NCBI RefSeq assembly: GCF_016809835.1
Contig: NZ_JAFBIL020000001.1
Span: 682,001 to 746,000, forward strand
From: Massilia soli
Lineage (GTDB): Bacteria; Pseudomonadota; Gammaproteobacteria; Burkholderiales; Burkholderiaceae_D
Direction of reading: 5' to 3'
Length of the DNA: 64,000 nt
Part shown: positions 54,173 through 63,302 of the stretch, one piece after another
Numbering within the stretch: the stretch's first letter is position 1
How the letters are laid out: each line of letters opens with the position of its first letter
The notes under the pieces: generated by a model
Database searches by the model: none
Seen by the model: only the letters and a program-made list of their open reading frames with translations
What the model was told of the DNA's origin: nothing
Translations under genes and position numbers: made by a program

Positions 54173-55093
54173 TCAGCCTTTCACAGCGCCGGCGGCGATG
54201 CCGCGCACGAACCAGCGGCCGGAGAAAAAATAGAGCGCCAGCGGAACCAGCGCGGTGAGGATGGTCGCCGCCATGTTGACGTTGTACAGGCGCTCGCCGG
54301 TGGTGGTGTTGATCACGTTATTGAGCTGCACCGTCATGGGCAGGTTGTCGCGGCCCGCGAACACCAGCCCGAGGATGTAATCGTTCCACACGCCGGTGAC
54401 CTGCATGATCGCGGCGACGACAATGATAGGCACCGACATCGGCAGCATCACGTACAGGAAGATGCGCCAGAAGCCGCCGCCATCGATGCGCGCGGCCTGG
54501 AACAACTCGTGCGGCACCGAGGCGTAGTAATTCCGGAACAGCAGCGTCATGATCGGCATGCCGAACACCAGGTGCACCAGCACGATGGCCGGCAGCGATC
54601 CGAAGATGCCCATGCCGGCCAGCAGGCGCACCAGCGGGTAGATCATCACCTGCACCGGAATGAAGGCGCCGGCCAGCAGGATGCCGAACAGCAGGTTGGC
54701 GCCGCGCGGCTTCCAGAACGACAGCGCATAGCCGTTGATCGCGCCCAGCAGGATCGGCAGGATGGTGCTCGGCACCGTGATGGCGACGGAGTTCCAGAAG
54801 CCGGCGCGCACGCCTTCGCACGAGGCGCCGGTGCACACTTCGCTCCAGGCCTGGCGCCACGGCTCGAAGGTGAGGTTGGACGGCAGCGCGAAGATGCTGC
54901 CGAGCTGGATCTCGTCCATCGGCTTGAGCGAGGTGACCAGCATGACGTACAACGGCAGCAGGAAGAACAGCGCCGCGCTGAGGAGGAAAGCGTAGATGCC
55001 GATGCGCGCAGGAGTCAGCAGGCGCTTGCGCTGGCGGGCAGGCGCGCTCGCGCTGGCCGATACCAGGGGCTGGCCGGTGGCCGAATGGGTCAT
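54173..55093 (-). CDS. ABC sugar permease, MalG-like
   Basis: The product is 306 aa from the ATG at 55093, overlapping the preceding permease stop by 4 bases. Six hydrophobic segments and the EAA motif (ELFQAARIDGGGFWRIFLYVMLPM) mark it as the second membrane subunit of a CUT1 carbohydrate importer. A short insert with two cysteines (EVCTGASCEG) sits in the first large periplasmic loop. Confidence 0.9.
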   Translation of the reverse strand: MTHSATGQPLVSASASAPARQRKRLLTPARIGIYAFLLSAALFFLLPLYVMLVTSLKPMDEIQLGSIFALPSNLTFEPWRQAWSEVCTGASCEGVRAGFWNSVAITVPSTILPILLGAINGYALSFWKPRGANLLFGILLAGAFIPVQVMIYPLVRLLAGMGIFGSLPAIVLVHLVFGMPIMTLLFRNYYASVPHELFQAARIDGGGFWRIFLYVMLPMSVPIIVVAAIMQVTGVWNDYILGLVFAGRDNLPMTVQLNNVINTTTGERLYNVNMAATILTALVPLALYFFSGRWFVRGIAAGAVKG

Positions 55094-55965
55094 GCGCGCC
55101 TCCGGCGGCTGCGCGCGTAGGCGTATGGCGCCAGCAGCGCAAGCACAGGCACCAGCATCACGATCGCGCCGGCCGACGCCAGCCCGATGTTCGAGCGCAG
55201 GAACAAATGGTCCATGATGAACTTGGCCGGCACCTCGCTGGCCGTGCCCGGGCCGCCCTGGGTCATCGCCACTACCGCGTCGAACAGCTTGATGACGGCG
55301 GTCGACAGCAGCAGGAATACGGTGGCAATCGTCGGCCCCAGCATCGGCAGCACGATCGACAGGTAGACGCGCCAGGCAGGGATGCCATCGAGGCGCGCGG
55401 CTTTCCAGATTTCCGGGTCGATGCCGCGCAGGCCTGCCAGCATCAGCGCCATCACCAGCCCGGCGCCCTGCCACACGGTGGCGATGACGATGGTATAGAT
55501 GGCCATGTCCTGGTCGATGATCCAGTCGAACTGGAACTCGCTGAAGCCAAGCTGGCGCACCGCCTGCTCGATGCCATTGCCCGGCGTGAGCATCCACTGC
55601 CATACCAGGCCGGTGGCGACAAACGACATCGCGTACGGATACAGGAAGATGGTGCGCAGCGCCCCTTCGCCGGTGACGTTCTGGTCGATGAACACGGCCA
55701 GCAAGAAACCGACGACGATGCAGGCGGCCACGAACAGCACGCCGTACACGGCCAGGTTATTGAGCGACAGCAGCCAGCGCTCATTCTCGAACAGGCGCGT
55801 GTACTGCGCCATGCCGACGAAATTATCGGAAGCGAAGGTGCGCGAGCTGGTGAATGAGACCTTGAGCGTCCACAGCAAGGTGCCGAGGTAGGCGACGATC
55901 ACCGTCAGCGCCATCGGCAGCAGCGCGGCGTGCGGGGTCAGCCTGCCAAGTCTCAGCGCTTGCAT
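55090..55965 (-). CDS. ABC sugar permease, MalF/UgpA-like
   Basis: The product is 291 aa with six hydrophobic segments. The cytoplasmic EAA loop reads EIWKAARLDGIPAWRVYLSIVLPM. It starts 7 bases after the binding-protein gene. It forms the channel with the MalG-like partner. Confidence 0.9.
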   Translation of the reverse strand: MQALRLGRLTPHAALLPMALTVIVAYLGTLLWTLKVSFTSSRTFASDNFVGMAQYTRLFENERWLLSLNNLAVYGVLFVAACIVVGFLLAVFIDQNVTGEGALRTIFLYPYAMSFVATGLVWQWMLTPGNGIEQAVRQLGFSEFQFDWIIDQDMAIYTIVIATVWQGAGLVMALMLAGLRGIDPEIWKAARLDGIPAWRVYLSIVLPMLGPTIATVFLLLSTAVIKLFDAVVAMTQGGPGTASEVPAKFIMDHLFLRSNIGLASAGAIVMLVPVLALLAPYAYARSRRRRA

Positions 55966-55972
55966 CCGTGCC

Positions 55973-57208
55973 TCAGTTGCGCAGCGCGCTGGCGATGCGT
56001 TTCTGGGCCTGCTCGGGCGTCATGCGGGCCGAGTTCCAGTAGGCGGTCAGCACGTCCTGCAGCGCGCCGTTCTGGTCGGGCGTCAGGTAAACCTCGGAGA
56101 CCCCGACATGGCGGCTGCGGTCCTTCATGATCGCGATGCCCTTGCGGGCGCAGGCGTCGGCCTTGCTGGCATCGACGTCGCTGCGCACCGGGATCGAGCC
56201 CTTGTGCTGGCTGAAGCTCAGCTGGGTGGCTGGCGCCACCACCACGCTGGCCAGCAGCTTCTGGGCCTGCACCGCTTTCGGGTTGCTGGTTTTCGGGAAC
56301 ACGAACACGTCGCCCTGGATCAGGTAGGGCGAAGCCGGCCCGAAACCGGCGATGCAGCCGTAGTGCTGGTCCGGCAGCTGGCGCGCGGCGGTGAATTCGC
56401 CCTTGACCCAGTCGCCCATGACCTGCACGCCGGCCTTGCCGTTGATGAGCATCGCGGTGGCGTCGTTCCAGTTGCGTCCCGGCGCGCCGGCATCGACGTA
56501 GCCACGCATGCGCTTGAAGGCGGCCAGCACCTTCTGGAAAGGCGCCGAGCCGATCGCGCGCTGGTCGCGGTCGCGCAGCACCTTCAGGTACAAGTCCTTG
56601 CCGCCGATGTTCGAGAGCAGCGCCGAGAACAGGATGGTCTCCTGCCATGACTGGCCGCCGTGCGCGAGCGGCACGATGCCGGCCGCCTTGAGCTTGTCGA
56701 GCGCGGCGAACAGCTCGTCGACGGTGGCCGGCTCCTTGGCGATCCCGGCCTTTTTGAACGCCGCCTTCGAATACCAGATCCAGGCCTGCATGTGGATGTT
56801 GAGCGGAACGGCGTAGTAATGCCCGTCCACCTTGATCACCTTGATGATCGGCTCGGGCAGCAGCTTGTCCCAGTTCTCCTTGCGCGCCACGTCGTCGACG
56901 TTGTTGAGCATGTCCTGTTCGATCACGTCGAGGAACTGCTTGGAGGTGTTGAACTGGGCGGCGGTAGGCGGGTTGCCGCCGACGATGCGGTTGATGGTCA
57001 CGGCGCGCGACTGGTCGCCGCCGGCGATCGCGGTGTCGATCCAGACGCCGCCCGCGTTGCGGTAGGCTTGCGCGATCTGCCTGACGGCAGCCGATTCGCC
57101 GCCCGAGGTCCACCAGTGAATGACTTCCGCGGTAGGCTTGACTTGCGCCTGGGCCGCGGACGCAGCGAGGCAGGCGGCAGCCAGCGCCAGTTTATATGCT
57201 TGGTACAT
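55973..57208 (-). CDS. ABC sugar-binding protein (CUT1)
   Basis: The product is 411 aa from the ATG at 57208 (GGAGACAAG upstream); the frame could begin 5 codons earlier. The signal peptide ends at AASAAQA. The mature start VIHWWTSGGESAAVRQIAQAY and the later GVQVMGDWVKGEF are typical of periplasmic glucose/oligosaccharide-binding proteins. It delivers sugars to the two permeases. Operator GGAAACGTTACC lies 41 bases upstream. Confidence 0.92.
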   Translation of the reverse strand: MYQAYKLALAAACLAASAAQAQVKPTAEVIHWWTSGGESAAVRQIAQAYRNAGGVWIDTAIAGGDQSRAVTINRIVGGNPPTAAQFNTSKQFLDVIEQDMLNNVDDVARKENWDKLLPEPIIKVIKVDGHYYAVPLNIHMQAWIWYSKAAFKKAGIAKEPATVDELFAALDKLKAAGIVPLAHGGQSWQETILFSALLSNIGGKDLYLKVLRDRDQRAIGSAPFQKVLAAFKRMRGYVDAGAPGRNWNDATAMLINGKAGVQVMGDWVKGEFTAARQLPDQHYGCIAGFGPASPYLIQGDVFVFPKTSNPKAVQAQKLLASVVVAPATQLSFSQHKGSIPVRSDVDASKADACARKGIAIMKDRSRHVGVSEVYLTPDQNGALQDVLTAYWNSARMTPEQAQKRIASALRN

Positions 57209-57248
57209 CTTGTCTCCGATCAAATCGCGTCATTGACGGCACGCTTTT

Positions 57249-57260
57249 GGAAACGTTACC
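57249..57260. promoter_or_regulatory. LacI-type operator before the ABC importer operon
   Basis: GGAAACGTTACC matches the regulon palindrome at 11 of 12 positions. It stands directly before the binding-protein gene, so importer and glucosidases would be induced together. Confidence 0.8.
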
Positions 57261-57392
57261 ATTGACTTTTCCCGACTATAGCATCAGGTGAAATTGAGTG
57301 TCAAACTAATAGTGCGAGCCTGCCAGGCGCCCGCGTTTCAGGGCCTTCTACGCTATAGTGGCGGCTATGCCAACATCGCCTCGGAGCCCCGG

Positions 57393-59402
57393 ATGAAACC
57401 AGTATTGTCACCTACTTCGCCCGACATGCGTGAAGAAGGCGACGACGACGCGCTGGTCCGGGAACTTGGCCTCGAAGCGCGCGGCGCGCAGCTGATCAAG
57501 ATGGAAGGGCGCGTGTTCGTGCGCTTCTCCGGCGTCGTCGAGACGGCGGGCCTTACCGTACCATACCAGCTGGTGCCGGGCCAGGGCGTGCTGGCAAAGC
57601 CGAGCAAGTGGCGCAAGATGGACCGCGACGCGCGCGCCGCGGTGCTGACCGAACGCGTTACCGACGCCGCCGCGCAGGAGCTGCACCGCAGCGCGGTCGA
57701 TTTCGTCGAAGAGATTTACGAGGCGGCCGACGACGCCGGGCTCGACGCCCTCACCTTCCTGAATGTGCTCGACGAGCTGGAAACCTCGGAACCGGCGGAA
57801 TTCGTGTTCGAGCGGATCCGCCAGCGCCTGGCCCACGCGGTCGAGCGCGAGCAGGAAGAACGCCACGCCGCGCGCACCAAGGAAAGCATCAACCTGGCCG
57901 AGTATCCGGCCACGTTTGAGGTGGCCAGCCGCATGCGGCGCCGCTTCATCGCCCTGCTCGGGCCGACCAATTCGGGCAAGACCCACAAGGCGATGGAAGC
58001 GCTGGCCAAGGCCCGAAGCGGCGTGTACCTGGCGCCCCTGCGCCTGCTGGCGCTGGAAAACTACGAGCGCCTGCTGGGTGTCGAACAGGCGGGCGAAGAC
58101 CTCAAGGTCAGCCTGATCACCGGCGAGGAGCGGCGCGTGGTCGAAGGCGCGACCCACGTCGCCAGCACGGTCGAAATGCTCGATACCCGCAACGCGGTCG
58201 ATGTGGCGGTCATCGACGAGATCCAGATGCTGGCCGACCGCGACCGCGGCGCGGCCTGGACGGCGGCCGTGTGCGGAGCGCCTGCCAATGTGGTGTACCT
58301 GGTCGGCGCGCCGGAAGCGCGGCGCGCGATCGAAGCGCTGGCCGAGCGCCTCGAATGCGAGCTGGAAGTGCATGTCCTGAAGCGCAAGGCGCCGCTGTCG
58401 ATGGAGCCGGGCGCGGTGCGCAAGCTGCGCAACCTGCAGCGCGGCGACGCCGTGATCGCGTTCTCGCGCCGCGAAGTGCTGAAATGGCGCGACATGATCA
58501 CCGACATGGGCCTGTCGGTCGCCACCGTCTACGGCAACCTGTCGCCGGAGGTGCGGCGCGCGCAGGCCGAGCGCTTTCGCGATGGCAGCGCCGACGTGGT
58601 GGTCGGCACCGACGCGCTGGCGATGGGCCTGAACCTGCCGATCTCGCGCATCGTGATGACCACCACGGTCAAGTTCAACGGCGTCGACGAAGAAGAAATT
58701 CCGGCCGCGCTGGCGCGCCAGATCGCCGGCCGCGCCGGCCGCTACGGCGTGCACGAGGAAGGCTTCGTGGCCGGCTACGACGACGAGACCCACGAGGTGA
58801 TGCGCTCGCTGCTGAAGGAGAAGATCCCGCAGGTTGGCACCAGCGGTTTCGCGGTGGCGCCGTCGATCGAGCACCTGCACCGCATCGCTTCGGTCACCGG
58901 CGAGACCTCGCTGGTCAAGCTGCTCAAGCGCTTCGTGCACAACATCGACGTGCCGGACGGCTTCTTCTACCCGCGCATCACCGAGGAGCAGTCCGAGCGC
59001 GCGCTGTGGCTCGACACGCTGACCCTGTCGCTGGCCGAAAAATTCATGCTGTCGCTGGTGCCGGTCTCGACCAAGGTGCCGACGCTGCAAAGCGCATGGG
59101 AACACTGGTCGTATTCGCTGGCCAAGAAGAAGGTCTGCAAGCTGCAGCCGCATCCGAACGACCTGCTGGTCCAGAACCTGCAGGAGGTCGAGGACACCTG
59201 CCGCATGTATTCGGCATACGCGTGGCTCAGCTACCGGGTGCCCGAGTATTTCCCGAGTATCGCCCTGGCGCAGGACCTGGCGCGCGCGGCCTCGGAGCGG
59301 GTCGACTCGATCCTGCATGCGCAGAACGCGGCGGCGCGCAAGAAGCACAGCGGCGCCGTGAAACCGGGGGCGCACAAGCACGGTGGCGGCAAGCGGCGTT
59401 AA
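57393..59402 (+). CDS. Suv3-type DEAD/DEAH RNA helicase
   Basis: The product is 669 aa from the ATG at 57393; earlier in-frame starts give a non-conserved extension. Walker A is GPTNSGK196T, the DExH box is V-I-D275-E-I-Q278, and motifs V-VI read VVGTDALAMGLNLPI and QIAGRAGRYG. This matches Suv3, best known as the mitochondrial RNA-degradation helicase; bacterial copies occur in alpha- and beta-proteobacteria. A substrate RNA or partner exonuclease cannot be told from context. The tail is lysine/histidine-rich. Confidence 0.88.
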   Translation: MKPVLSPTSPDMREEGDDDALVRELGLEARGAQLIKMEGRVFVRFSGVVETAGLTVPYQLVPGQGVLAKPSKWRKMDRDARAAVLTERVTDAAAQELHRSAVDFVEEIYEAADDAGLDALTFLNVLDELETSEPAEFVFERIRQRLAHAVEREQEERHAARTKESINLAEYPATFEVASRMRRRFIALLGPTNSGKTHKAMEALAKARSGVYLAPLRLLALENYERLLGVEQAGEDLKVSLITGEERRVVEGATHVASTVEMLDTRNAVDVAVIDEIQMLADRDRGAAWTAAVCGAPANVVYLVGAPEARRAIEALAERLECELEVHVLKRKAPLSMEPGAVRKLRNLQRGDAVIAFSRREVLKWRDMITDMGLSVATVYGNLSPEVRRAQAERFRDGSADVVVGTDALAMGLNLPISRIVMTTTVKFNGVDEEEIPAALARQIAGRAGRYGVHEEGFVAGYDDETHEVMRSLLKEKIPQVGTSGFAVAPSIEHLHRIASVTGETSLVKLLKRFVHNIDVPDGFFYPRITEEQSERALWLDTLTLSLAEKFMLSLVPVSTKVPTLQSAWEHWSYSLAKKKVCKLQPHPNDLLVQNLQEVEDTCRMYSAYAWLSYRVPEYFPSIALAQDLARAASERVDSILHAQNAAARKKHSGAVKPGAHKHGGGKRR

Positions 59403-59434
59403 AATGCTGGCAATTCATCTACTCGGACCACGCC

Positions 59435-59857
59435 ATGACCGCATCAGCCTTCACCGTCGACTTCGCCAACAAATTCGGCGCCAAGCGCCTGCCTGGCTAC
59501 CTGGGCATCGAAATCACCCGCGTTGAAGGCGGCGAAGTCGGCGCCCGCATCGAGATCGGGCCGCATCACCTGGCGCCGAACGAGTTCCTGCACGCCGGCA
59601 CCGTGGTCACGCTGGCCGATACCGCCGCCGGCTACGCCTGCATGGCCAACCTGCCGGAAGGCGCCAACAGCTTCACCACCATCGAACTGAAATCGAACCA
59701 CCTGGGCACCGCGCGCGACGGCGCGATCGCGGCCCTGGCCAAGCCAGTGCACCTCGGCAGGACAACGCAGGTATGGGATGTGGTGGTGACGAATGAGGCG
59801 AACGGCAAGACGATCGCCTTGTTCCGTTGCACCCAGATGATTCTGTACCCGAAGTAA
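59435..59857 (+). CDS. PaaI-type hotdog-fold thioesterase
   Basis: The product is 140 aa. The hotdog fold helix and catalytic region NEFLHAGTVVTLADTAAGYA, with an acidic D after HAG, match PaaI/YdiI-like acyl-CoA thioesterases. The later block ELKSNHLGTARDG forms the second half of the site. It starts 32 bases after the helicase stop and may share its transcript. Substrate unknown. Confidence 0.88.
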   Translation: MTASAFTVDFANKFGAKRLPGYLGIEITRVEGGEVGARIEIGPHHLAPNEFLHAGTVVTLADTAAGYACMANLPEGANSFTTIELKSNHLGTARDGAIAALAKPVHLGRTTQVWDVVVTNEANGKTIALFRCTQMILYPK

Positions 59858-59872
59858 GCAACAAGCCGGCGC

Positions 59873-60388
59873 TTAGCCGGCCAGTTCTTTCTCCAGCAGC
59901 TTGTGGAGGTCGGCAAACTTCGGCTCGCCGACGTAGCGCTTGATGATCTTGCCGCTCTTGTCGATGACGAAGGTGGTCGGGGTCAGGGTGACGTCGCCGA
60001 ACGACTTGGCGATATCGCCGCCCGAATCGAGCGCCACCGTGAACGGCAGCTTGCGCGTCTCGGTGAAGTTGACGACGTAGTCGGCGCGGTCATACTGCAT
60101 CGCCACGGCCACGAATTCCAGCCCCTGTCCCTTGTACTTGTTGTACGTGTCGACCATCTGCGGCATTTCCTTGACGCAGGTGACGCAGGACGTCGCCCAG
60201 AAATTGACCATCACGACCTTGCCGCGCAGGCTTTCGGTGCTGACCTTCTGCCCCTTGAGGTCGATGAAGGTCACATCCGGCGCCGGCGTGGTCCGGGTCA
60301 TGGCGACATAGCCGGCGACGGCCAGCGCGCCGATCAGCGCGCCAATGATCGGTGCCTTGCTGAAGCGGCGGGAACTGGTGTTGGCCAT
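59873..60388 (-). CDS. TlpA/ResA-like membrane-anchored thioredoxin
   Basis: The product is 171 aa. A transmembrane anchor at about residues 13-30 is followed by a thioredoxin fold with the redox site C68-V-T-C71 (WATSCVTC) and the cis-proline region TLTPTTFVID. Such proteins reduce disulfides in the periplasm, often for cytochrome maturation or oxidative defence. It is the last gene of the dolP operon or a separate unit (10-base gap). Confidence 0.88.
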   Translation of the reverse strand: MANTSSRRFSKAPIIGALIGALAVAGYVAMTRTTPAPDVTFIDLKGQKVSTESLRGKVVMVNFWATSCVTCVKEMPQMVDTYNKYKGQGLEFVAVAMQYDRADYVVNFTETRKLPFTVALDSGGDIAKSFGDVTLTPTTFVIDKSGKIIKRYVGEPKFADLHKLLEKELAG

Positions 60389-60398
60389 TGGCGGTGCC

Positions 60399-61037
60399 TT
60401 AAGAGCCAGTCGCGTTGGTGACCGGCGGCAATGCGCGCAGGTCGACGTCGTTGATGTACTCGAACACCTTGACGACTTTCAGGACGCCCGACACGCCGCG
60501 TGCGACATCGGTGCCGATCTGCGCTTCGCGCGGGGTGACGATGCCCATCAGGTAGACATTGCCGCGCTCGGTGACAACCTTGAACGAGTTGGCCGAAATG
60601 GTTTGCATGTCGACCAGGCTGGCCTTGACCTTGGCGGTGATCAGCGCGTCATTCGAGCGGGTGGTGTACTTGGTTGGCGCAGCGATTTCCAGTTCGTTGA
60701 CCAGGCTGGTGACGCCGCCGACCGCGCGCACTTCGCGCTCGACCGCAGCCTTCATGCCTTCATCGCGCACTTCGCCCGACAGCAGTACCTTGCGGTTGAA
60801 GCTGCTGACGTTGACGTGGCCTTGTTCGCCGACGATGCTGCGGGCACGCGATTCGCCCTTCAGTGCGATCGCCTTGTCTTCGGTCTGCGCGCCGAGGGTA
60901 CGGCGGTCGTTGGCGGAGACCGCCGTCATGACGGCGCCGCCGGCCACCAGGCCGACGCAACCGCTCAGTGTGGACAACAGCGCGACGCAGGCAAGGGCTT
61001 TCGCCACCGGACGCATCAGGGAACCAGGCTTATTCAT
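60399..61037 (-). CDS. dolP: BON-domain outer-membrane lipoprotein DolP
   Basis: The product is 212 aa. The lipobox LSGC falls at about residue 27. Two BON domains follow ([26 protein letters not shown] and [26 protein letters not shown]), as in E. coli DolP (YraP), which protects the outer membrane and supports BAM. The neighbours diaA, yraN and lpoA repeat the E. coli order. Its start overlaps the diaA stop by 8 bases. Confidence 0.9.
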   Translation of the reverse strand: MNKPGSLMRPVAKALACVALLSTLSGCVGLVAGGAVMTAVSANDRRTLGAQTEDKAIALKGESRARSIVGEQGHVNVSSFNRKVLLSGEVRDEGMKAAVEREVRAVGGVTSLVNELEIAAPTKYTTRSNDALITAKVKASLVDMQTISANSFKVVTERGNVYLMGIVTPREAQIGTDVARGVSGVLKVVKVFEYINDVDLRALPPVTNATGS

Positions 61038-61626
61038 TTACATCTCCTCCAAACAGGGCGACATCGATACCGTCGCAAATACAGTGAATCGTGAGCAGGT
61101 GGACTTCCTGCACGCGACAGGTACGGGAGTGCGACACGTTGATGTGCACGTCCGCGTCGGTGAGCATCTTGGCCAGTGCGCCGCCGTCCTTGCCGGTCAT
61201 GGCAACGACACGCATTTCGCGCTCCAGCGCCGCTTCGACGGCGGCCAGCACGTTGGCCGAATTGCCCGAGGTCGAAATGGCCAGCAGCACGTCGCCGGCC
61301 TGGCCGAAGGCCTGCACCTGCTTGGAAAAGATTTCCTTGTAGCTGTAATCATTGCCGACGGCGGTCATGATCGAGGTGTCGGTGGTCAAGGCCAGTGCCG
61401 GCAGCGGGAAGCGTTCGCGCTCGAAACGGCCAACCAGTTCGGCCGCGAAGTGCTGGCAGTCGGCGGCCGAGCCGCCATTGCCGCAGGCGAGAATCTTGTT
61501 GCCGTTCGACAAAGCGCCGAACATCAGTTCGACGGCCTGCGAGATCGGTTGGGCGAGGGTGGTTGCCGATTGGAGCTTCAGGTCGGCGCTTTCCTGGAAG
61601 TGTGCAAGGATGCGTTGAGTATTCAT
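61030..61626 (-). CDS. diaA: SIS-domain protein DiaA/GmhA-like
   Basis: The product is 198 aa. The SIS (sugar isomerase) motif regions [23 protein letters not shown] and [14 protein letters not shown] are clear. In E. coli the same position is held by DiaA, a regulator of DnaA-dependent replication start; phosphoheptose isomerase GmhA has the same fold. Gene order favours DiaA, though the sequence alone cannot separate the two. Confidence 0.82.
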   Translation of the reverse strand: MNTQRILAHFQESADLKLQSATTLAQPISQAVELMFGALSNGNKILACGNGGSAADCQHFAAELVGRFERERFPLPALALTTDTSIMTAVGNDYSYKEIFSKQVQAFGQAGDVLLAISTSGNSANVLAAVEAALEREMRVVAMTGKDGGALAKMLTDADVHINVSHSRTCRVQEVHLLTIHCICDGIDVALFGGDVNE

Positions 61627-61682
61627 AAGTGCCGATTATAGTGCAGCTAGAAAAAAAACCGGGCAAGTGCGGTTAAAAATGC

Positions 61683-62042
61683 TTACACCTCTATGGCGTC
61701 AGGCAACCATTCCAGGACCTCGCCATCGATGGTCACAACATCGATGCGGCACGCGGGCATGCGCGCAAAGCGCGTTAAATACAGCTGGGCCGCGCGGATG
61801 ATGCGGCGTTTCTTGGCGGGCGTGATGCTTTCGGCGGCAGCGCCCGGCACCACGCCGCTGCGCTTGCGCACTTCGACGAACACCAGCGTGTCGCGCTCGC
61901 GCATGATCAGGTCGATTTCGCCAGCCTTGCAGCTGAAATTGGTATCGACCAGCGCCAGCCCCTGCTGCTGCAGGTAAGCGAGCGCTTGCTGTTCGCCCAC
62001 CCGGCCCTGCTGCTGCTTCGCGCTGAGCCGGGCGGAGCACAT
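61683..62042 (-). CDS. yraN: UPF0102 endonuclease-like protein YraN
   Basis: The product is 119 aa. The recognised pattern is GRVGEQQALAYLQQQG, then GEIDLIMRERDTLVFVEVRKRS, which gives the E...D...E-x-R/K nuclease-like core of UPF0102. Its cellular role remains unclear. It lies one base after lpoA and before diaA. Confidence 0.9.
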   Translation of the reverse strand: MCSARLSAKQQQGRVGEQQALAYLQQQGLALVDTNFSCKAGEIDLIMRERDTLVFVEVRKRSGVVPGAAAESITPAKKRRIIRAAQLYLTRFARMPACRIDVVTIDGEVLEWLPDAIEV

Positions 62043-62043
62043 G

Positions 62044-63291
62044 TTACTGGGTCAGGATGGCGCGGGTGGTGCCGGCCTGGAACACGGCGGCTGGGATGAC
62101 TCGGGTGAACTGGGTGCTGCCGTCGCCGAACCTGGCCTTGAGCCTGCCGGTGACGCCGTCCAGTTCAAACGCGGTGCGGCCCAGGGCAACTTCCTTGGCT
62201 ACACGGAAGGCATCGATGCCGAGGGCGTACAGGCGCTCCATGTCCAGTCCCAGCGGGGCGCCGGTCCAGCGCGGATACGCCATGACCGTGGCATTGTCGC
62301 TTTGCACGACCCATGGCAGGTCGAGCATGCGCATGCCGTCCAGTTCGGGCAGCGTATCGCCGGCCGCGACGCGCGAATTGACCGACGAGGCGCCGTAGAA
62401 CGGCACGTGATTGCCGATGACACCGCGCACCTGGCGGGTCTGGAACGGATCGAGCGCGGCAAAAATCAGGCTCGGCGACTCGTTCTGGACCTTTGCGTTG
62501 AGCTTGCCGACGGCCATTTCGGTGTCGTAGGCGCTGCCCGACGCAAGTTCCACCAGCTGCGATTCGTGCCCAAGCTTGGCCCACGCGTCGGCAAACGCGG
62601 TGGCGATGCGGCGCTGCCATGCCGAGGCGCCTGACACGATCAGGGCGTTGGCGCCGGGCTGCTCCCTGCTGACCCAGGCTGCGGCCTGGCGCGCTTCGTC
62701 TTCGATCGACAGGCCGATGACCAGCATGTTGGGCGGTACCGGCGTGCCGGCATCGGGGTGGTTCAGCGCAATGGTCGGCTTGCGCGCGGCGGCGCTGCCG
62801 GCCACCGCATTGACGGCCGGGCGCGACAGCGGTCCGACGATGATGTCGCTATCCTGCGCCGCGCGCAGGTAGTCGTCGAGCGCTTCCTGGGCCCCGCCGT
62901 CGCCGGTTTCGATCAGGTTGACGGCGAAGCCGGCGCCCTCGAGCGCATGGGCGGCCATGAAGCCGGCGCGCAGGATCTCGGCCGGCTGCGCCAGCGTTGC
63001 CGAGCGCAGCGGCAGCATCAATCCCAGCGTGACCTGCCTGCCGGACGGCAGCGCCGGCTGGAGCGGCTGCGCGGACTGGCTGTCGGGCGAATCGATCGGC
63101 ATGGTCTGCACGTCCGCTTCCTGGACTGCGGGCTGGACAGGTGGCGCAACGGCCGGCTGGGCCAGCGGCGCCCTTGTATTTGAATCAATTGGCGCGCACA
63201 ATCGCCCCGACACGTCGCAAGGCGTACTGCAGGCGCCCAGCAGCGTCACGGCCATGGCGGCCAGCACGCCTTTCAGACTTTTTATTAGCAT
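62044..63291 (-). CDS. lpoA: Outer-membrane lipoprotein LpoA/LppC family
   Basis: The product is 415 aa from the ATG at 63291. The signal ends in the lipobox LLGAC. A proline/glutamine-rich linker (about 40-85) leads to a periplasmic-binding-protein-like domain (VTLGLMLPLRSATLAQPAEILRAGF onward). In E. coli, LpoA activates PBP1a in peptidoglycan synthesis and has an extra N-terminal TPR domain (678 aa in all); here only the C-terminal module is present, as in other beta-proteobacteria. It is divergent from rsmI with a very short gap. Confidence 0.85.
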   Translation of the reverse strand: MLIKSLKGVLAAMAVTLLGACSTPCDVSGRLCAPIDSNTRAPLAQPAVAPPVQPAVQEADVQTMPIDSPDSQSAQPLQPALPSGRQVTLGLMLPLRSATLAQPAEILRAGFMAAHALEGAGFAVNLIETGDGGAQEALDDYLRAAQDSDIIVGPLSRPAVNAVAGSAAARKPTIALNHPDAGTPVPPNMLVIGLSIEDEARQAAAWVSREQPGANALIVSGASAWQRRIATAFADAWAKLGHESQLVELASGSAYDTEMAVGKLNAKVQNESPSLIFAALDPFQTRQVRGVIGNHVPFYGASSVNSRVAAGDTLPELDGMRMLDLPWVVQSDNATVMAYPRWTGAPLGLDMERLYALGIDAFRVAKEVALGRTAFELDGVTGRLKARFGDGSTQFTRVIPAAVFQAGTTRAILTQ

Positions 63292-63302
63292 TTCATCCCC
63301 AA

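Noticed and set aside
57408-59381. 657-codon frame antisense to the Suv3-like helicase
   Set aside because: His/Arg/Gln-rich shadow translation with no domain.
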